Shown here one piece after another: positions 41,715-51,377 of a stretch of DNA of 64,000 bases (within the stretch, counting starts at the first letter, position 1; each line of letters starts with the position of its first letter). This DNA is from Novosphingobium sp. FSW06-99 (GTDB lineage: Bacteria; Pseudomonadota; Alphaproteobacteria; Sphingomonadales; Sphingomonadaceae): the NCBI RefSeq assembly GCF_001519065.1, contig NZ_KQ954264.1:1-64000 (forward strand). Reading direction: 5' to 3'. Below the pieces are notes generated by a model. It saw only the letters and a list, made by a program, of their open reading frames with translations, did not search any database and was not told where the DNA came from. The position numbers and the translations under genes are program-made.

Positions 41715-43204
41715 TGGCCGTTTCCTTCCGCATTGGAAAATGTCGATCGCACCTGATCGTGCCCTTGTTCACGATCGCCCGCTTTGAGCTGGAACAACAC
41801 CGGGCCGGGTTTTGTGCCGACCGGGCCCAGCATATAGAGCCGCAGGCGCAGCGTGGTGTCGGCAGGGACGCTCATCGCCAGCGTGCCCCGCGCTCCGTGC
41901 TCATCCATGTCGTCGGTATAGATCAAGGCGCCGGGCACGCCGCTGGTGGTCAGCGTGACCGGGCGCGGGCGATCTTCCATGTTGCGCACCTTGACGGTGA
42001 ACCCGTCGCGCGCCGCGCCGCCAGACAATTGCACGAATTCGGGGTTGCGATCCTTGGCCACCGACAGCGTCAACCGCGTGCGCGTGCCCAGCATGAACAG
42101 CAGCCCCGCGCCGATCCCCGCCCACACCGCGAAATAGATCAGCGTGCGCGGGCGCAGGATGGTCTTGAGCACCGGAGTATCGGCCTCGCCATGCGCTTCG
42201 CGGGTGGCGTCTTCCAGCGTGCAATAATCGATCAACCCGCGCGGGCGGCCCACTTGCGCCATCGCGCTGTCGCAGGCATCGATGCACAGCCCGCAGGTGA
42301 TGCAGCCGATCTGGGCGCCTTCGCGAATGTCGATCCCGGTCGGGCAGACCGCCGCGCACTGGTGGCAATCGATGCAATCGCCGACCGGCGCCAGCCCGGT
42401 TTCAAGATGGCGTTGCGCGGTCTTGAGCGAGCCGCGCGGTTCGCCGCGCCAGTGCTTGTAAGTGACCAGCAGCGATTTTTCATCGAGCATCGCCGACTGG
42501 ATGCGCGGCCAGGGGCACATATAGACGCACACCTGTTCGCGCATGAACCCGCCCAGCACAAATGTGGTCAGCGTCAGCACGCCGACCGTGGCATAGGCAA
42601 CCGGATCGGCCGTGCCGGTCCAGAACGCGCGCTGCAGCGTGGGCGCGTCGGCGAAATAGAAGATCCACGCCCCGCCGGTCATGAACGAAATGCCCAGCCA
42701 GATCGCCCATTTGAGCAGTCGCCTGGCCAGCTTGCCCGCTGTCCACGGCGCCTTTTGCATCCGCAATTGGGCGTTGCGATCGCCATCGATCAACCGGTCG
42801 ACATGCTGGAACAGATCGGTCCACACCGTTTGCGGGCAGGCATAGCCGCACCACGCACGGCCGACCACGCTGGTCACCAGAAACAGCCCGATCCCCGCCA
42901 TGATCAGCAGGCCGGCCACGAAATAGAATTCGTGCGGCCAGATTTCGATGGCAAACATGTAGAACCGCCGGTGCGCCAGATCGATCAGCACGGCCTGGTG
43001 CGGAGCCCACTCCCCCCGGTTCCAGCGCAGCCACGGCGTGCCCCAATAGACGATCAGGCACAGCGCCATGACCGCCCATTTGAAACGACGAAACGGTCCG
43101 TCAACTTTGCGCGGAAAGACCGGAACCCGCCTGGCATAAAGCTGTACGGGGTCCGGGTCTGTCCTTGCCACGAGCCTGGGATCTGGCGCGTTCATGTCTG
43201 GCAT
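41711..43204 (-). CDS. ccoG: Cytochrome oxidase accessory Fe-S protein CcoG/FixG
   Basis: A 497-residue membrane protein with several helices and ferredoxin-like clusters: WCGYACPQTVWTDLF, VCVYMCPWPRIQSAM and CIDCHQCAAVCPTGIDIREG followed by CITCGLCIDACDSAM. The C-terminal periplasmic domain begins near TLSVAKDRNPEFV. CcoG is a cupric reductase for copper delivery to the cbb3 oxidase in studied bacteria. The start may be 43204 or Met4 at 43195; AGGA upstream fits the second slightly better. It starts nine bases after ccoP and overlaps ccoH. Confidence 0.95.
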   Translation of the reverse strand: MPDMNAPDPRLVARTDPDPVQLYARRVPVFPRKVDGPFRRFKWAVMALCLIVYWGTPWLRWNRGEWAPHQAVLIDLAHRRFYMFAIEIWPHEFYFVAGLLIMAGIGLFLVTSVVGRAWCGYACPQTVWTDLFQHVDRLIDGDRNAQLRMQKAPWTAGKLARRLLKWAIWLGISFMTGGAWIFYFADAPTLQRAFWTGTADPVAYATVGVLTLTTFVLGGFMREQVCVYMCPWPRIQSAMLDEKSLLVTYKHWRGEPRGSLKTAQRHLETGLAPVGDCIDCHQCAAVCPTGIDIREGAQIGCITCGLCIDACDSAMAQVGRPRGLIDYCTLEDATREAHGEADTPVLKTILRPRTLIYFAVWAGIGAGLLFMLGTRTRLTLSVAKDRNPEFVQLSGGAARDGFTVKVRNMEDRPRPVTLTTSGVPGALIYTDDMDEHGARGTLAMSVPADTTLRLRLYMLGPVGTKPGPVLFQLKAGDREQGHDQVRSTFSNAEGNGQ

Positions 43205-43213
43205 GTCCTGTGG

Positions 43214-44161
43214 TTATCTGGCCGCAACCGGCACAGTGGGGGTCGCTTCACCGCCGCCCAGCGAATGGACATAGGCGGCCAGCATCTTGACCGTGACGGG
43301 ATCGAGCCGCTGCCCCCAGGCCGGCATCACCCCGGCATGGGCGTTGGTGACGGTGTTGGTGATCGCCGCGCGATCGCCGCCATAAAGCCAGATCGCGTCG
43401 TTGAGCCGTGGCGCACCGACCGTGCGTCCGCCTTCACCATTGGCGCCATGGCACACCGCGCAATTCTGGGCGAAGATCACCGCCCCGCGTTGCGAAGAGG
43501 CCGAGGCCGGGTCCTGTTTGCTGATCACACGGACATGGCTGACCACATCCTGGACTTGCGCCGGGGTCAGGATGCCGTCGCGGCCGAACGAGGGCATCAG
43601 GCTGGTGCGGGTCTGATCATCACCGGGATAGCGGATGCCGTGTTGCAGCGTCTGGTAAATCGCGCCGATATCGCCGCCCCACAGCCAGTCATCGTCGTTG
43701 AGGTTGGGATAGCCCTTGCCCCCAGCCGCGCCCGCGCCGTGGCATTGCACGCAGTTCTGCTTGAACGCTGCGCGCCCGCCCTCGATCGCGGCGCGTTGCA
43801 GGGTGGGGTTCCTGATCAGATCTTCGACCGGGGTCTGCGCAATCGCGGCGCGCACTGCCGCGTGGCTGGCGTCGGCAGTCTTGATCTCGGTCGCCAGCGC
43901 GCCCCGGCTGGTCCACCCAAGCACGCCCGGCGTCGCGCCGCGCAGGCCGGGCAGCGCCGGATAGAGGATCACATAGACCACTGCAAAGGCAATGCAGATA
44001 TAGAACAGGATCAGCCACCAGCGCGGCAGCGGGGTATCGAGCTCCTCGATCCCGTCCCATTCGTGGCCGACAGTATGCGTGCCGGTGGCCTCGTCAAGGC
44101 GGGCACCGTGCTGCTTTGCGTGGCCGGTTTCGGTGCCGGCCGCACCATGATCATGCGCCAT
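43214..44161 (-). CDS. ccoP: cbb3-type cytochrome c oxidase subunit III
   Basis: A 315-residue diheme subunit that passes electrons to the oxidase core. The N-terminal His-rich cytoplasmic stretch is followed by GHEWDGIEELDTPLPRWW, a membrane helix at about 49-67, and two heme sites C137-x2-C140-H141 and C234-x2-C237-H238. The start is ATG 44161 (MAHDHGAAG), with GAGG nine bases upstream; an ATG at 44170 abuts the ribosome-binding site. It overlaps the ccoQ 3' end by 11 bases in a different frame. Confidence 0.95.
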   Translation of the reverse strand: MAHDHGAAGTETGHAKQHGARLDEATGTHTVGHEWDGIEELDTPLPRWWLILFYICIAFAVVYVILYPALPGLRGATPGVLGWTSRGALATEIKTADASHAAVRAAIAQTPVEDLIRNPTLQRAAIEGGRAAFKQNCVQCHGAGAAGGKGYPNLNDDDWLWGGDIGAIYQTLQHGIRYPGDDQTRTSLMPSFGRDGILTPAQVQDVVSHVRVISKQDPASASSQRGAVIFAQNCAVCHGANGEGGRTVGAPRLNDAIWLYGGDRAAITNTVTNAHAGVMPAWGQRLDPVTVKMLAAYVHSLGGGEATPTVPVAAR

Positions 44162-44324
44162 CGTTGTCATCCTCGAAAATCGAGTTGGCGGCCTTGTCGG
44201 CTTCGCTGCGCGCGCCCGGCCGGAACGGCCACAGGCACAGCACGACAAACACCACGGTCATCGCAGCCAGGCCCCAACTGTCGGCCAGCCCGCGCAGCAC
44301 CTCATAGGTCGATCCGCTGTTCAT
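44151..44324 (-). CDS. ccoQ: cbb3-type oxidase subunit CcoQ (short gene)
   Basis: A 57-residue single-helix protein read directly from the minus strand: [18 protein letters not shown], then the helix [16 protein letters not shown] and an acidic tail ending EDDNDGA. Position between ccoO and ccoP, the YE-LR-FADSWG-type start and the WPFRPG after the helix identify CcoQ, which stabilises the oxidase complex. It overlaps ccoO by four bases (ATGA) and ccoP by 11 bases. Confidence 0.92.
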   Translation of the reverse strand: MNSGSTYEVLRGLADSWGLAAMTVVFVVLCLWPFRPGARSEADKAANSIFEDDNDGA

Positions 44325-45073
44325 CGTCCCTTCTCCTTCGAGAACTGTTCCTGCGCGGCGGGCGCGTTGACATCGACCATCGTGCCCAGCACCTGCAGAT
44401 AGGCGACCAGCGCATCCATTTCGGTCAGGCGCTTGGGATTGCCGTCAAAGTCGCGCGACTGCGCCTTGGGATAACGCTTCTTCAGGTCGGTGGTGTCGGC
44501 GTCGGGATCGGCCTGCGCCTTGAGATCGTCGTTGGCCTTGGCGATGTCGTCCCTGGTATAGGGGACACCGACTTCGGACAGGACTTTGGTCTCGGCGCGC
44601 ATGTCGCCCGCATCGAGATCGTGCTCGGCCAGGAACTGATAGGTCGGCATGATCGATTCAGGCACGACCGAACGCGGGTCTTTCAGATGCTGGACATGCC
44701 ATTCATCCGAATATTTGCCGCCCACGCGCGCCAGATCGGGGCCCGTGCGCTTTGACCCCCACTGGAACGGGTGGTCGTACATCGATTCTGCGGCCAGGCT
44801 GTAGTGGCCATAGCGTTCGACCTCGTCGCGGAACGGACGGATCATCTGGCTGTGGCACAGATAGCAGCCTTCGCGGACATAGATGTCGCGCCCGGCCTGT
44901 TCGAGCGGGGTATAGGGCCGCATGCCCTGTACTTTCTCGATCGTGTTGTCGATCCAGAACAGCGGGGCGATCTCGACGATCCCCCCGATCGTCACCGCGC
45001 CGAATGCCAGGACCGCGAGCAGCGTGATATTACGCTCGATGACCTTGTGGCGCTGAAGGAATGAGTTTGCCAT
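44321..45073 (-). CDS. ccoO: cbb3-type cytochrome c oxidase subunit II
   Basis: A 250-residue mono-heme subunit. An N-terminal membrane anchor ([21 protein letters not shown]) is followed by [23 protein letters not shown] (shown here as the motif), in which C70-x2-C73-H74 binds heme, and by [18 protein letters not shown]. The C-terminal [21 protein letters not shown] is typical. It lies 18 bases after ccoN and overlaps ccoQ. Confidence 0.96.
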   Translation of the reverse strand: MANSFLQRHKVIERNITLLAVLAFGAVTIGGIVEIAPLFWIDNTIEKVQGMRPYTPLEQAGRDIYVREGCYLCHSQMIRPFRDEVERYGHYSLAAESMYDHPFQWGSKRTGPDLARVGGKYSDEWHVQHLKDPRSVVPESIMPTYQFLAEHDLDAGDMRAETKVLSEVGVPYTRDDIAKANDDLKAQADPDADTTDLKKRYPKAQSRDFDGNPKRLTEMDALVAYLQVLGTMVDVNAPAAQEQFSKEKGR

Positions 45074-45091
45074 TGTCGTTGCTCCTTCAGA

Positions 45092-46750
45092 TCACTGGAC
45101 GGGTGCCGGGGTGAGCGGCACGTCCCTGGCGGGGTCGAAGGTGATGTCGCCAAACGGGGCTTCATCGCGTTGCGCGTGGCCCAGGATGGTGCGGGTGATG
45201 TTCCACGCCATGATGCTGGCGCCCGACAGGTAGAGCAGCCCGCCAAAGCAGCGCAGCACGTACATCGGGTGGACCGCCGCGACGGTTTCGGCGAACGAGT
45301 TCACCAGATAGCCGTCAGGACCATATTCGCGCCACATCAGGCCTTCGGTCAGCCCGGCGACCCACATGCTGGCGGCGTAGAAAACGATCCCCAGCGTCGC
45401 CAGCCAGAAATGCCAGTTGATCATCCGCACCGAATACATGCGGGTGCGGTTCCACAGGCGCGGCGTCAGGTAATAGAGCGCGCCAAAAGTGACCATGCCG
45501 TTCCACCCGAGCGCACCCGAATGCACGTGGCCGATCGTCCAGTCGGTATAATGCGACAGGCTGTTGACCGACTTGATCGACATCATCGGGCCTTCGAACG
45601 TGCTCATGCCGTAAAAGGCCAGGCTCATCACGAACAGGCGCAGGATCGGATCGGTGCGCAACTTGTCCCACGCGCCGTTGAGCGTCATCAGCCCGTTGAT
45701 CATGCCGCCCCAGCTCGGCATCCACAGCATGATCGAAAACACCATGCCCAGCGTCTGCGCCCAGTCGGGCAGCGCCGTATAGTGAAGATGGTGCGGCCCC
45801 GCCCAGATGTAGAGGAAGATCAGCGCCCAGAAATGGATGATCGACAGGCGATAGGAATAGACCGGACGATTGGCCTGTTTGGGCACGAAATAGTACATCA
45901 TGCCAAGGAACCCGGCGGTCAGGAAAAAGCCCACCGCGTTGTGGCCATACCACCACTCGATCAGCGCGCCCTGCACCCCGCCCGCGACCGAAATCGACCG
46001 GCTGCCGAACCAACTGACGGGAATGGCCGCGTTGTTGACCAGATGCAGCATCGCCACGGTCAGGATGAACGACAGGTAGAACCAGTTGGCGACATAGATA
46101 TGCGGTTCGGACCGGCGCAGGATCGTGAACACGAACACCGCCAGATAGCTGACCCACACGATCGTCAGCCAGATGTCGACATACCATTCGGGCTCGGCAT
46201 ATTCCTTGCCCTGGGTGATCCCCATCAGATAGCCGGTGGCGGCCAGCACGATGAACAGTTGATAGCCCCAGAACACGAAACGGGCGAGACCGGGGAAGGC
46301 CAGCCTGGCCCGGCACGTACGCTGCACGACGTAAAACGACGTGGCGATCAGCGCATTGCCTCCAAAGGCGAAGATGACAGCCGACGTGTGCAGCGGGCGC
46401 AGGCGGCCGAAGTTGATATATTCGATGCCGAAATTGAGCGCCGGAAACGCCATTTCGAGCGCGATGTAGAGCCCGGCCATAAAACCGGCCATGCCCCAGA
46501 ACACCGTGGCGATAACCGCCCAGCGAATCACTTCGTCATCGTATTTGCCAGGGTCGGGCGACCGCAGGATGCCGCGCGAGATCGCATCGACATCCTTGCC
46601 GCGCAGCGTAACGATCAGCGCGATGGCAGCCGCCAGCGCGCAGATCACCATATGCACTGCAAAACCCCAGTCGACCGACAGCGCGCACGCCATCAATGCC
46701 AGCACGAGCGCGGCGAACCACACGCCCGCACGTATCACAACCAATTCCAT
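45092..46750 (-). CDS. ccoN: cbb3-type cytochrome c oxidase subunit I
   Basis: A 552-residue heme-copper oxidase catalytic subunit with about 14 membrane helices. It reduces O2 to water at very low oxygen. The conserved regions [19 protein letters not shown] (low-spin heme His), [18 protein letters not shown] (Cu-B His) and [18 protein letters not shown] (Cu-B His pair) are present, followed by HSGALGWNG and [11 protein letters not shown]. It is the first gene of a ten-gene minus-strand operon reaching hemN. An exact FNR/FixK box is centred about 70 bp before its start codon, so it should be induced at low oxygen. Confidence 0.97.
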   Translation of the reverse strand: MELVVIRAGVWFAALVLALMACALSVDWGFAVHMVICALAAAIALIVTLRGKDVDAISRGILRSPDPGKYDDEVIRWAVIATVFWGMAGFMAGLYIALEMAFPALNFGIEYINFGRLRPLHTSAVIFAFGGNALIATSFYVVQRTCRARLAFPGLARFVFWGYQLFIVLAATGYLMGITQGKEYAEPEWYVDIWLTIVWVSYLAVFVFTILRRSEPHIYVANWFYLSFILTVAMLHLVNNAAIPVSWFGSRSISVAGGVQGALIEWWYGHNAVGFFLTAGFLGMMYYFVPKQANRPVYSYRLSIIHFWALIFLYIWAGPHHLHYTALPDWAQTLGMVFSIMLWMPSWGGMINGLMTLNGAWDKLRTDPILRLFVMSLAFYGMSTFEGPMMSIKSVNSLSHYTDWTIGHVHSGALGWNGMVTFGALYYLTPRLWNRTRMYSVRMINWHFWLATLGIVFYAASMWVAGLTEGLMWREYGPDGYLVNSFAETVAAVHPMYVLRCFGGLLYLSGASIMAWNITRTILGHAQRDEAPFGDITFDPARDVPLTPAPVQ

Positions 46751-46812
46751 GGAGCCTTCCCTTCCATAGCCAATCTCACCGATCGGCCCTGCGCGAGGGA
46801 CAGGGGCGGCGC

Positions 46813-46828
46813 ATTGACACCGGTCAAT
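46813..46828. promoter_or_regulatory. FNR/FixK box upstream of ccoN
   Basis: ATTGAC-ACCG-GTCAAT is a perfect palindrome containing TTGAC-N4-GTCAA, which fits the FNR/FixK consensus TTGAY-N4-RTCAA. It is centred about 70 bp before the ccoN ATG, a usual place for activation. It lies about 195 bp before the divergent ompW-like gene and might serve both. Confidence 0.85.
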
Positions 46829-47016
46829 TAAGGAATGGGCGCCAGGGTTCCTTGTTGTGCAATTGCAACATCACCGGATTGGAACATCGAATGCGTCCGC
46901 AATTTTGCGCTCCGTCAATGCCGGGGGTCTGGCGATGCCCCATCAGGCTGCCAACGCCACGGCTGAACAGACGGGCCAACGAGGGGTTGGCCAACCGCGG
47001 CGGCAGGACATGAGAC

Positions 47017-47712
47017 ATGAAGACATTTGTTCGCCGGACCCTGGCAATGTGCCTGGTCGCCCCCGTTCTGGCCGCAGCCGCTCCGGCGTTTGCCGACGAC
47101 GCAGCGGCAGGTCCCTGGCAGGTCAAACTGTTCTACACGGCAGTGATTCCCGACGGCAAGATCAGCAAAGTCGAACAGACCACGCTGACCGGCCCGCTGG
47201 TGTCCGCGCCGCAGACTTATGCCAGCGACAACGCGTTCACCCCGACGCTGGCAGTCGAATATTTCTTCACGCCCAACGTGTCGGTTGAAACCATCGCAGG
47301 CGTCACCGCACACCATGTCGGTGGCGCGGGCTCGCTGGCCGGAACCGCCTTGATTGATCACGTGCTGATCGTTCCGGCAACCCTTACGGTGAAATACCAC
47401 CTGCCGCTTGGGCCGATCAAACCCTATGTCGGCGTTGGCCCGACCTGGTTCATCGTCGGTGGCGAACGGCCCGGTGCCGATGCGCTTGCGCTGGGCGTGA
47501 CCAGGACGAAGCTGTCGAGCGATGTGGGTGTTGCGGTGCAGGCCGGCGTCGATATCCCGATCGGCAAGAGCCCCTACAGCCTCAGCTTCGACGCCAAAAA
47601 GTACTGGGTGGACACCACCGCGAACTTCTATGCGGGCAGCGCCGACGTGCTGACCACCAAGAACAAGCTCGATCCCTGGGTGCTGAGCGCGGGTGTCGCG
47701 TACCGCTTCTGA
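47017..47712 (+). CDS. OmpW family outer-membrane protein
   Basis: A 231-residue protein with a signal peptide ending in AFADD and an eight-stranded OmpW-type barrel: WQVKLFYTAVIPDG at the start, FFTPNVSVETIAGVT, LPLGPIKPYVGVGPTW, and a C-terminal VLSAGVAYRF. OmpW proteins form narrow hydrophobic channels and in several proteobacteria are induced at low oxygen through FNR. Here the gene sits between the FNR-controlled cbb3 operon (divergent) and the fnr-type gene (convergent). Start ATG 47017; AGGACATGAGAC precedes it. Confidence 0.9.
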   Translation: MKTFVRRTLAMCLVAPVLAAAAPAFADDAAAGPWQVKLFYTAVIPDGKISKVEQTTLTGPLVSAPQTYASDNAFTPTLAVEYFFTPNVSVETIAGVTAHHVGGAGSLAGTALIDHVLIVPATLTVKYHLPLGPIKPYVGVGPTWFIVGGERPGADALALGVTRTKLSSDVGVAVQAGVDIPIGKSPYSLSFDAKKYWVDTTANFYAGSADVLTTKNKLDPWVLSAGVAYRF

Positions 47713-47727
47713 TTGAATGCCACGAGA

Positions 47728-47749
47728 TCCCCGGCCTAATCGCCGGGGA
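47728..47749. terminator. Hairpin after the ompW-like gene
   Basis: An 8-bp perfect stem (TCCCCGGC / GCCGGGGA) with a 6-base loop begins 15 bases after the stop. No T-run follows. It may also limit transcripts of the convergent fnr-type gene. Confidence 0.5.
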
Positions 47750-47830
47750 AGGTGGGCGGGATGCGCCGGAGTCTGGGATCCTCCGGCAGCGTTCCGCCCG
47801 CCGCTTTTTTGGAATGTGCGCTTGTGCGGG

Positions 47831-48526
47831 TCAGCCCGCCTGCGCAACCAGCGCCCGGCGATCGAGCACTTCGACTTCGCGCCGCGATGGCAGGCCGATA
47901 ACCCCGTCCTGTTTCAGCCGGGTGAACTGGCGGCTGACCGTTTCGATGGTCAGGCCCAGCAGATCGGCCACTTGCTGGCGCGAAAATGGCAAGGCAAAGC
48001 GTTTGGCCGGCATCAGCGTCGGCGCACAGCCGGTCTCGCCAAAGCGATCCGACATATCGAGCAGGAACGTCGCGATCTTTTCCGACGCGGTCTTGCGGCC
48101 CAGCAGCATCATCCATGACCGCGTGCGATCAAGCTCTGCCAGCGTACGTTCGAGCAGCTTGTGCTCAAGCCCGGGATGTTCGCGCGCAAAACGGTCGAAA
48201 TCGTTGCGGGCAAACACACAGACCCGCGCGTCGGTCAGCGCGATCACGCTGGCCCGGCTGGTCTGGCCAAACGGCCGGCCGATGAAATCCGACGGATAGG
48301 CGACGCCGACAATCTGTTCGCGCCCGTCTTCGGTGGAGGTGGTCAATTTCAGCACACCGTCGATCACGTTGGCGACCAGCAGCGAATCATCGTCCTCCCA
48401 GATCAGCGGTTCGCCCGCAGACACGTTCCTGCGCCGCCCCATCGTATTGAGGGCGACCAGTTCACGACTGTCGAGGCCTGCACAGATCGCTCGGTTGCGT
48501 ACAACGCATGTTTCGCAAGATGACAT
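47831..48526 (-). CDS. FNR/FnrN-type oxygen-sensing transcription regulator
   Basis: A 231-residue Crp/Fnr regulator. The N-terminal cysteines C4-x2-C7-x7-C15 (CETCVVRNRAIC), plus a cysteine in RVCVFARN, match the [4Fe-4S] ligands of FnrN/FnrL-type FNR. The cyclic-nucleotide-like barrel follows. The C-terminal HTH reads SRQQVADLLGLTIETVSRQF, with E-x2-S-R as in proteins that bind TTGAT-N4-ATCAA-like boxes. It should activate the ccoN operon through the box at 46813 and may regulate itself through the box at 48721. The start at MSSCETC (48526) places the cysteines near the N-terminus as expected; an in-frame start further upstream overlaps the palindrome at 48539. Confidence 0.93.
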   Translation of the reverse strand: MSSCETCVVRNRAICAGLDSRELVALNTMGRRRNVSAGEPLIWEDDDSLLVANVIDGVLKLTTSTEDGREQIVGVAYPSDFIGRPFGQTSRASVIALTDARVCVFARNDFDRFAREHPGLEHKLLERTLAELDRTRSWMMLLGRKTASEKIATFLLDMSDRFGETGCAPTLMPAKRFALPFSRQQVADLLGLTIETVSRQFTRLKQDGVIGLPSRREVEVLDRRALVAQAG

Positions 48527-48538
48527 AGAGGGCCATCT

Positions 48539-48552
48539 ACCAAATATTTGGT
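48539..48552. promoter_or_regulatory. AT-rich palindrome before the fnr-type gene
   Basis: ACCAAATATTTGGT is a perfect 14-bp palindrome ending 13 bases before the fnr start codon. It could be an operator of an unknown regulator, or part of the leader. The site does not match the FNR box. Confidence 0.4.
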
Positions 48553-48720
48553 GAAACGACAATTCCACCTTGGTAAATCGGCCTCCCCACAAAAATAAGG
48601 GCGACCGGGGTCACCGGCCGCCCAAGTTGGGGAGAAATCGGCGGAAAGACACGCTGTCGAGAGTGGTGACCGTCGCCCTTCCGTCGAAAACCGTTCTCGC
48701 AGATGCGAAAGAGGTCGGCG

Positions 48721-48734
48721 TTGACCAAAGTCAA
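48721..48734. promoter_or_regulatory. Second FNR/FixK box, upstream of the fnr-type gene
   Basis: TTGAC-CAAA-GTCAA is an exact box with the same half-sites as the ccoN box. It lies about 200 bp before the fnr start codon and 28 bp after the end of the flavin reductase gene. Autoregulation of fnr is the simplest reading. Confidence 0.75.
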
Positions 48735-48761
48735 ATTGACGCCAACAAATACGCTCCGAAC

Positions 48762-49256
48762 TCAATAATCCAGCTCGGCCAGGTCGTGATATTGGCCGCT
48801 GAAGAACAGCAGCGGCGTGCCCACGTCGCGGCGACCGAGCGATTCGACCGAGCCGACCACCAGAAAATGGTCCCCGACGTCGGTCACCCGTTCGACCACG
48901 CAATCGATCCAGGCGATCGCATTTTCCAGCAGCGGCTGGCCCGACGGGGTGTGGCCATGCGCCAGGTCGGCAAACTTGTCCTCGGCACGCGCGGCGAATC
49001 GGCGGCACAAGTCGAGCTGGTCCGATCCCAGCACATTGACGCAGAACCGGCCGACCGGGGCAATCTGGGCCCAGGACCGCGATTTGCGATCGGGGAAAAA
49101 GCCGACCAGCGGCGGGTCCAGCGAAATCGACGTGAACGAGCCGACCACCAGCCCATGGCGCACGCCATCGTCCGTGACAGCGGTGATCACCGCAACACCG
49201 GTGGGATAGGCGCCGAGCACGCTGCGAAACAAAGCTGGATCGATCATCGTTGCCAT
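48762..49256 (-). CDS. Flavin reductase family protein (FMN-binding split barrel)
   Basis: A 164-residue small flavoprotein. FRSVLGAYPTGVAVITA near the start, VVGSFTSISLDPPLVGFFPD, FCVNVLGSDQ and the late DHFLVVGSVESLG are the standard segments of the HpaC-type flavin:NADH reductase family, which supplies reduced FMN/FAD to two-component monooxygenases. No monooxygenase gene is adjacent, so the partner is unknown. The start may be 49256 or Met4 at 49247. The upstream neighbour on the same strand is an MFS transporter, 32 bases away. Confidence 0.9.
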   Translation of the reverse strand: MATMIDPALFRSVLGAYPTGVAVITAVTDDGVRHGLVVGSFTSISLDPPLVGFFPDRKSRSWAQIAPVGRFCVNVLGSDQLDLCRRFAARAEDKFADLAHGHTPSGQPLLENAIAWIDCVVERVTDVGDHFLVVGSVESLGRRDVGTPLLFFSGQYHDLAELDY

Positions 49257-49288
49257 CCGTGTCGCGAAGCATTGCGCGGGTCAACCGT

Positions 49289-50575
49289 CTATTGTGCCGT
49301 CAGCTTGCGCGGAGCGGTTTCGGGCATCATGATCAGCACTGGCACCACAGCGGCGGCCACCAGCGCGATCATCGCACCGGGCGCCCAGGCCGCGCCGGTT
49401 GCCACGATCAGCACATGCGCCACCCACGGCGACAAACCGCCGAACACGGTTGTTGCTGTGGAAAACCCCAGCGCCAGGCCAGACAACCGCGCGCGACCGG
49501 AAAACTGTTCGGCCGTGGCCGAAGCGGCCACCGCGCTCCACGCGCCGCCAATCGCGGCCAGCATCATCGCCCCGCCCAGCGCCATGCCCATACCGCCACG
49601 CAGCATCAGCGGAAACAGCACGATCGGCAGCACCGATCCGGCCAGGGCAATCCCCACCAGCATCGGCCGCCGCCCCAATCGGTCGGACATCGCGCCCGCA
49701 ATCGGCGTGATCGCGATCACCATCAACGCCGCCAGGGTCGACAGCCACAGCGCCGCGCCTTCGCCCATCGCGCCCGATCCGACCAGAAAGGCCGGAACAT
49801 AGTTGATGCCGACGTAGTACGAGATCGACCCCAGCGACGAAATTGAAAAGCCGCGCAACACCCCTGCGCGTTCGGCCCCGATGGCACGCGCCAGCGGCTG
49901 GGCGTCGATCGCGCCATGCGCCACGTTGTCAAGAAATTCGGGCGATTCGGCCATGTGCGACCGCCCGATCCAGATCGCCCCGGCCAGCACCGCGCCCACC
50001 GCGAACGGCACCCGCCAGCCCCAGGTATCAAGCGCCGCGATCGGCAGGGTCAGCACGACTGCCGCGCTGACCGCCGCGGCCAGCAGGGCGCCGACTTCGC
50101 TGGCCGCCGAGGCCAGCGAGGCGATCAGCCCGCGCCGCACGGCGGGGGCGCCTTCGACCAGATAGGCAACCACCCCGGTATATTCGCCGCCCACCGCAAA
50201 GGCCATGACACAGCGCAGGGCCAGCAACAGCCACCCCGCCACCGGCCCCGCCACGGCGCGTGTCGGCAGACAGGCGGTGGCCGCCATTGCCAGCGTCATC
50301 ACCGCCATCGACACCATCATCGCGCGCCGCCGCCCGTGCCGGTCGCCAAACACCCCCAGCACCACCGCGCCCAGCGGCCGCATTACATAGGACACCGCAA
50401 ATCCGGCCAGCGCGACGCCGACCGACCCGCTGCCGCCGCCGTAAAACACCCGCGCCAGCACCGTGACGAAATAGAGATAGAGTGTGAAATCGTACCATTC
50501 GACCACGGTGGAAATCGCGGCAATTCCCATCGAAGCGGGCGATACCGGGGCAAGTGCGGGAGAATGTTCAGCCAT
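49289..50575 (-). CDS. MFS transporter, metabolite:proton symporter type
   Basis: A 428-residue inner-membrane transporter with 12 hydrophobic segments. [35 protein letters not shown] between helices 2 and 3, and [16 protein letters not shown] are characteristic of the metabolite:H+ symporter group (ProP, KgtP, ShiA type), which import organic acids or osmolytes. The second half has [13 protein letters not shown]. The substrate cannot be predicted. The start at 50575 ([15 protein letters not shown]) precedes the first helix closely; the frame upstream overlaps the aquaporin leader and is not used. Confidence 0.9.
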   Translation of the reverse strand: MAEHSPALAPVSPASMGIAAISTVVEWYDFTLYLYFVTVLARVFYGGGSGSVGVALAGFAVSYVMRPLGAVVLGVFGDRHGRRRAMMVSMAVMTLAMAATACLPTRAVAGPVAGWLLLALRCVMAFAVGGEYTGVVAYLVEGAPAVRRGLIASLASAASEVGALLAAAVSAAVVLTLPIAALDTWGWRVPFAVGAVLAGAIWIGRSHMAESPEFLDNVAHGAIDAQPLARAIGAERAGVLRGFSISSLGSISYYVGINYVPAFLVGSGAMGEGAALWLSTLAALMVIAITPIAGAMSDRLGRRPMLVGIALAGSVLPIVLFPLMLRGGMGMALGGAMMLAAIGGAWSAVAASATAEQFSGRARLSGLALGFSTATTVFGGLSPWVAHVLIVATGAAWAPGAMIALVAAAVVPVLIMMPETAPRKLTAQ

Positions 50576-50661
50576 CGTCCCATCCCAGCACACCCGGCAC
50601 CGGTTGTCATGGCCATAGAATGAAATTAACCATGTGCAGGCAACAAGGTGGGAGACAGGAC

Positions 50662-51357
50662 ATGCGACACAAATTGGCGGCCGAATTTTTCGGCACGTTC
50701 TGGCTGGTGTTTGGCGGATGCGGTGCGGCGGTGCTGGCTGCGGCGTACCCCACGCTCGGCATCGGTTTTGCGGGCGTCGCGCTCGCCTTTGGCCTGACCG
50801 TGATGACGATGGCATACGCGGTGGGCGGCATTTCCGGCGGCCATTTCAACCCCGCCGTATCACTCGGGCTGGCGGTGGCTGGCCGGTTCGAATGGCGCTA
50901 TCTGATCCCCTACTGGATCGCGCAAGTGTTCGGCGCGGTGATCGCCGCCGTCGCGCTCTATGCCGTGGCCAGCGGCAAGCCCGGCTTTGTAGTCGGCGGT
51001 TTTGCCTCGAACGGCTATGGCGATCTGTCGCCCGGCCACTATTCGCTGTTTGCTGCTGCCCTGATCGAGGTGATCCTGACCGCCGGGTTTCTGGTCGTTA
51101 TCCTGGGCTCGACCTCGCGCCTGGTGCCGGCCGGGTTTGCCCCGATCGCGATTGGCCTGGCGCTGACGCTGATCCACCTGATCGCCATCCCGGTCACCAA
51201 CACCTCGGTCAACCCGGCCCGCTCGACCGGCGTCGCGCTGATCGCGCAGACCGGCGCGCTGGGCCAGTTGTGGCTGTTCTGGGCCGCGCCGCTGGCAGGT
51301 GCGGCAATCGGCGCGCTGATCTGGCGCCACCTGCTGGCGCCTTACGACGCGGATTGA
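50662..51357 (+). CDS. aqpZ: Aquaporin Z-type water channel
   Basis: A 231-residue six-helix aquaporin. The two NPA boxes are in [13 protein letters not shown] and [32 protein letters not shown] at the start and [13 protein letters not shown] at the end are AqpZ-like. The Arg after the second NPA is present, as in strict water channels. GGAGACAGGA precedes the ATG at 50662. It is divergent from the MFS transporter and followed 20 bases later by a small HTH gene. Confidence 0.94.
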   Translation: MRHKLAAEFFGTFWLVFGGCGAAVLAAAYPTLGIGFAGVALAFGLTVMTMAYAVGGISGGHFNPAVSLGLAVAGRFEWRYLIPYWIAQVFGAVIAAVALYAVASGKPGFVVGGFASNGYGDLSPGHYSLFAAALIEVILTAGFLVVILGSTSRLVPAGFAPIAIGLALTLIHLIAIPVTNTSVNPARSTGVALIAQTGALGQLWLFWAAPLAGAAIGALIWRHLLAPYDAD

Positions 51358-51377
51358 CGTGCGCAGGAACAACACAG

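Noticed and set aside
41714-44755. Plus-strand frame of 1013 codons opposite ccoG, ccoP and ccoO
   Set aside because: Antisense shadow; the minus-strand genes have intact heme, Fe-S and membrane motifs.
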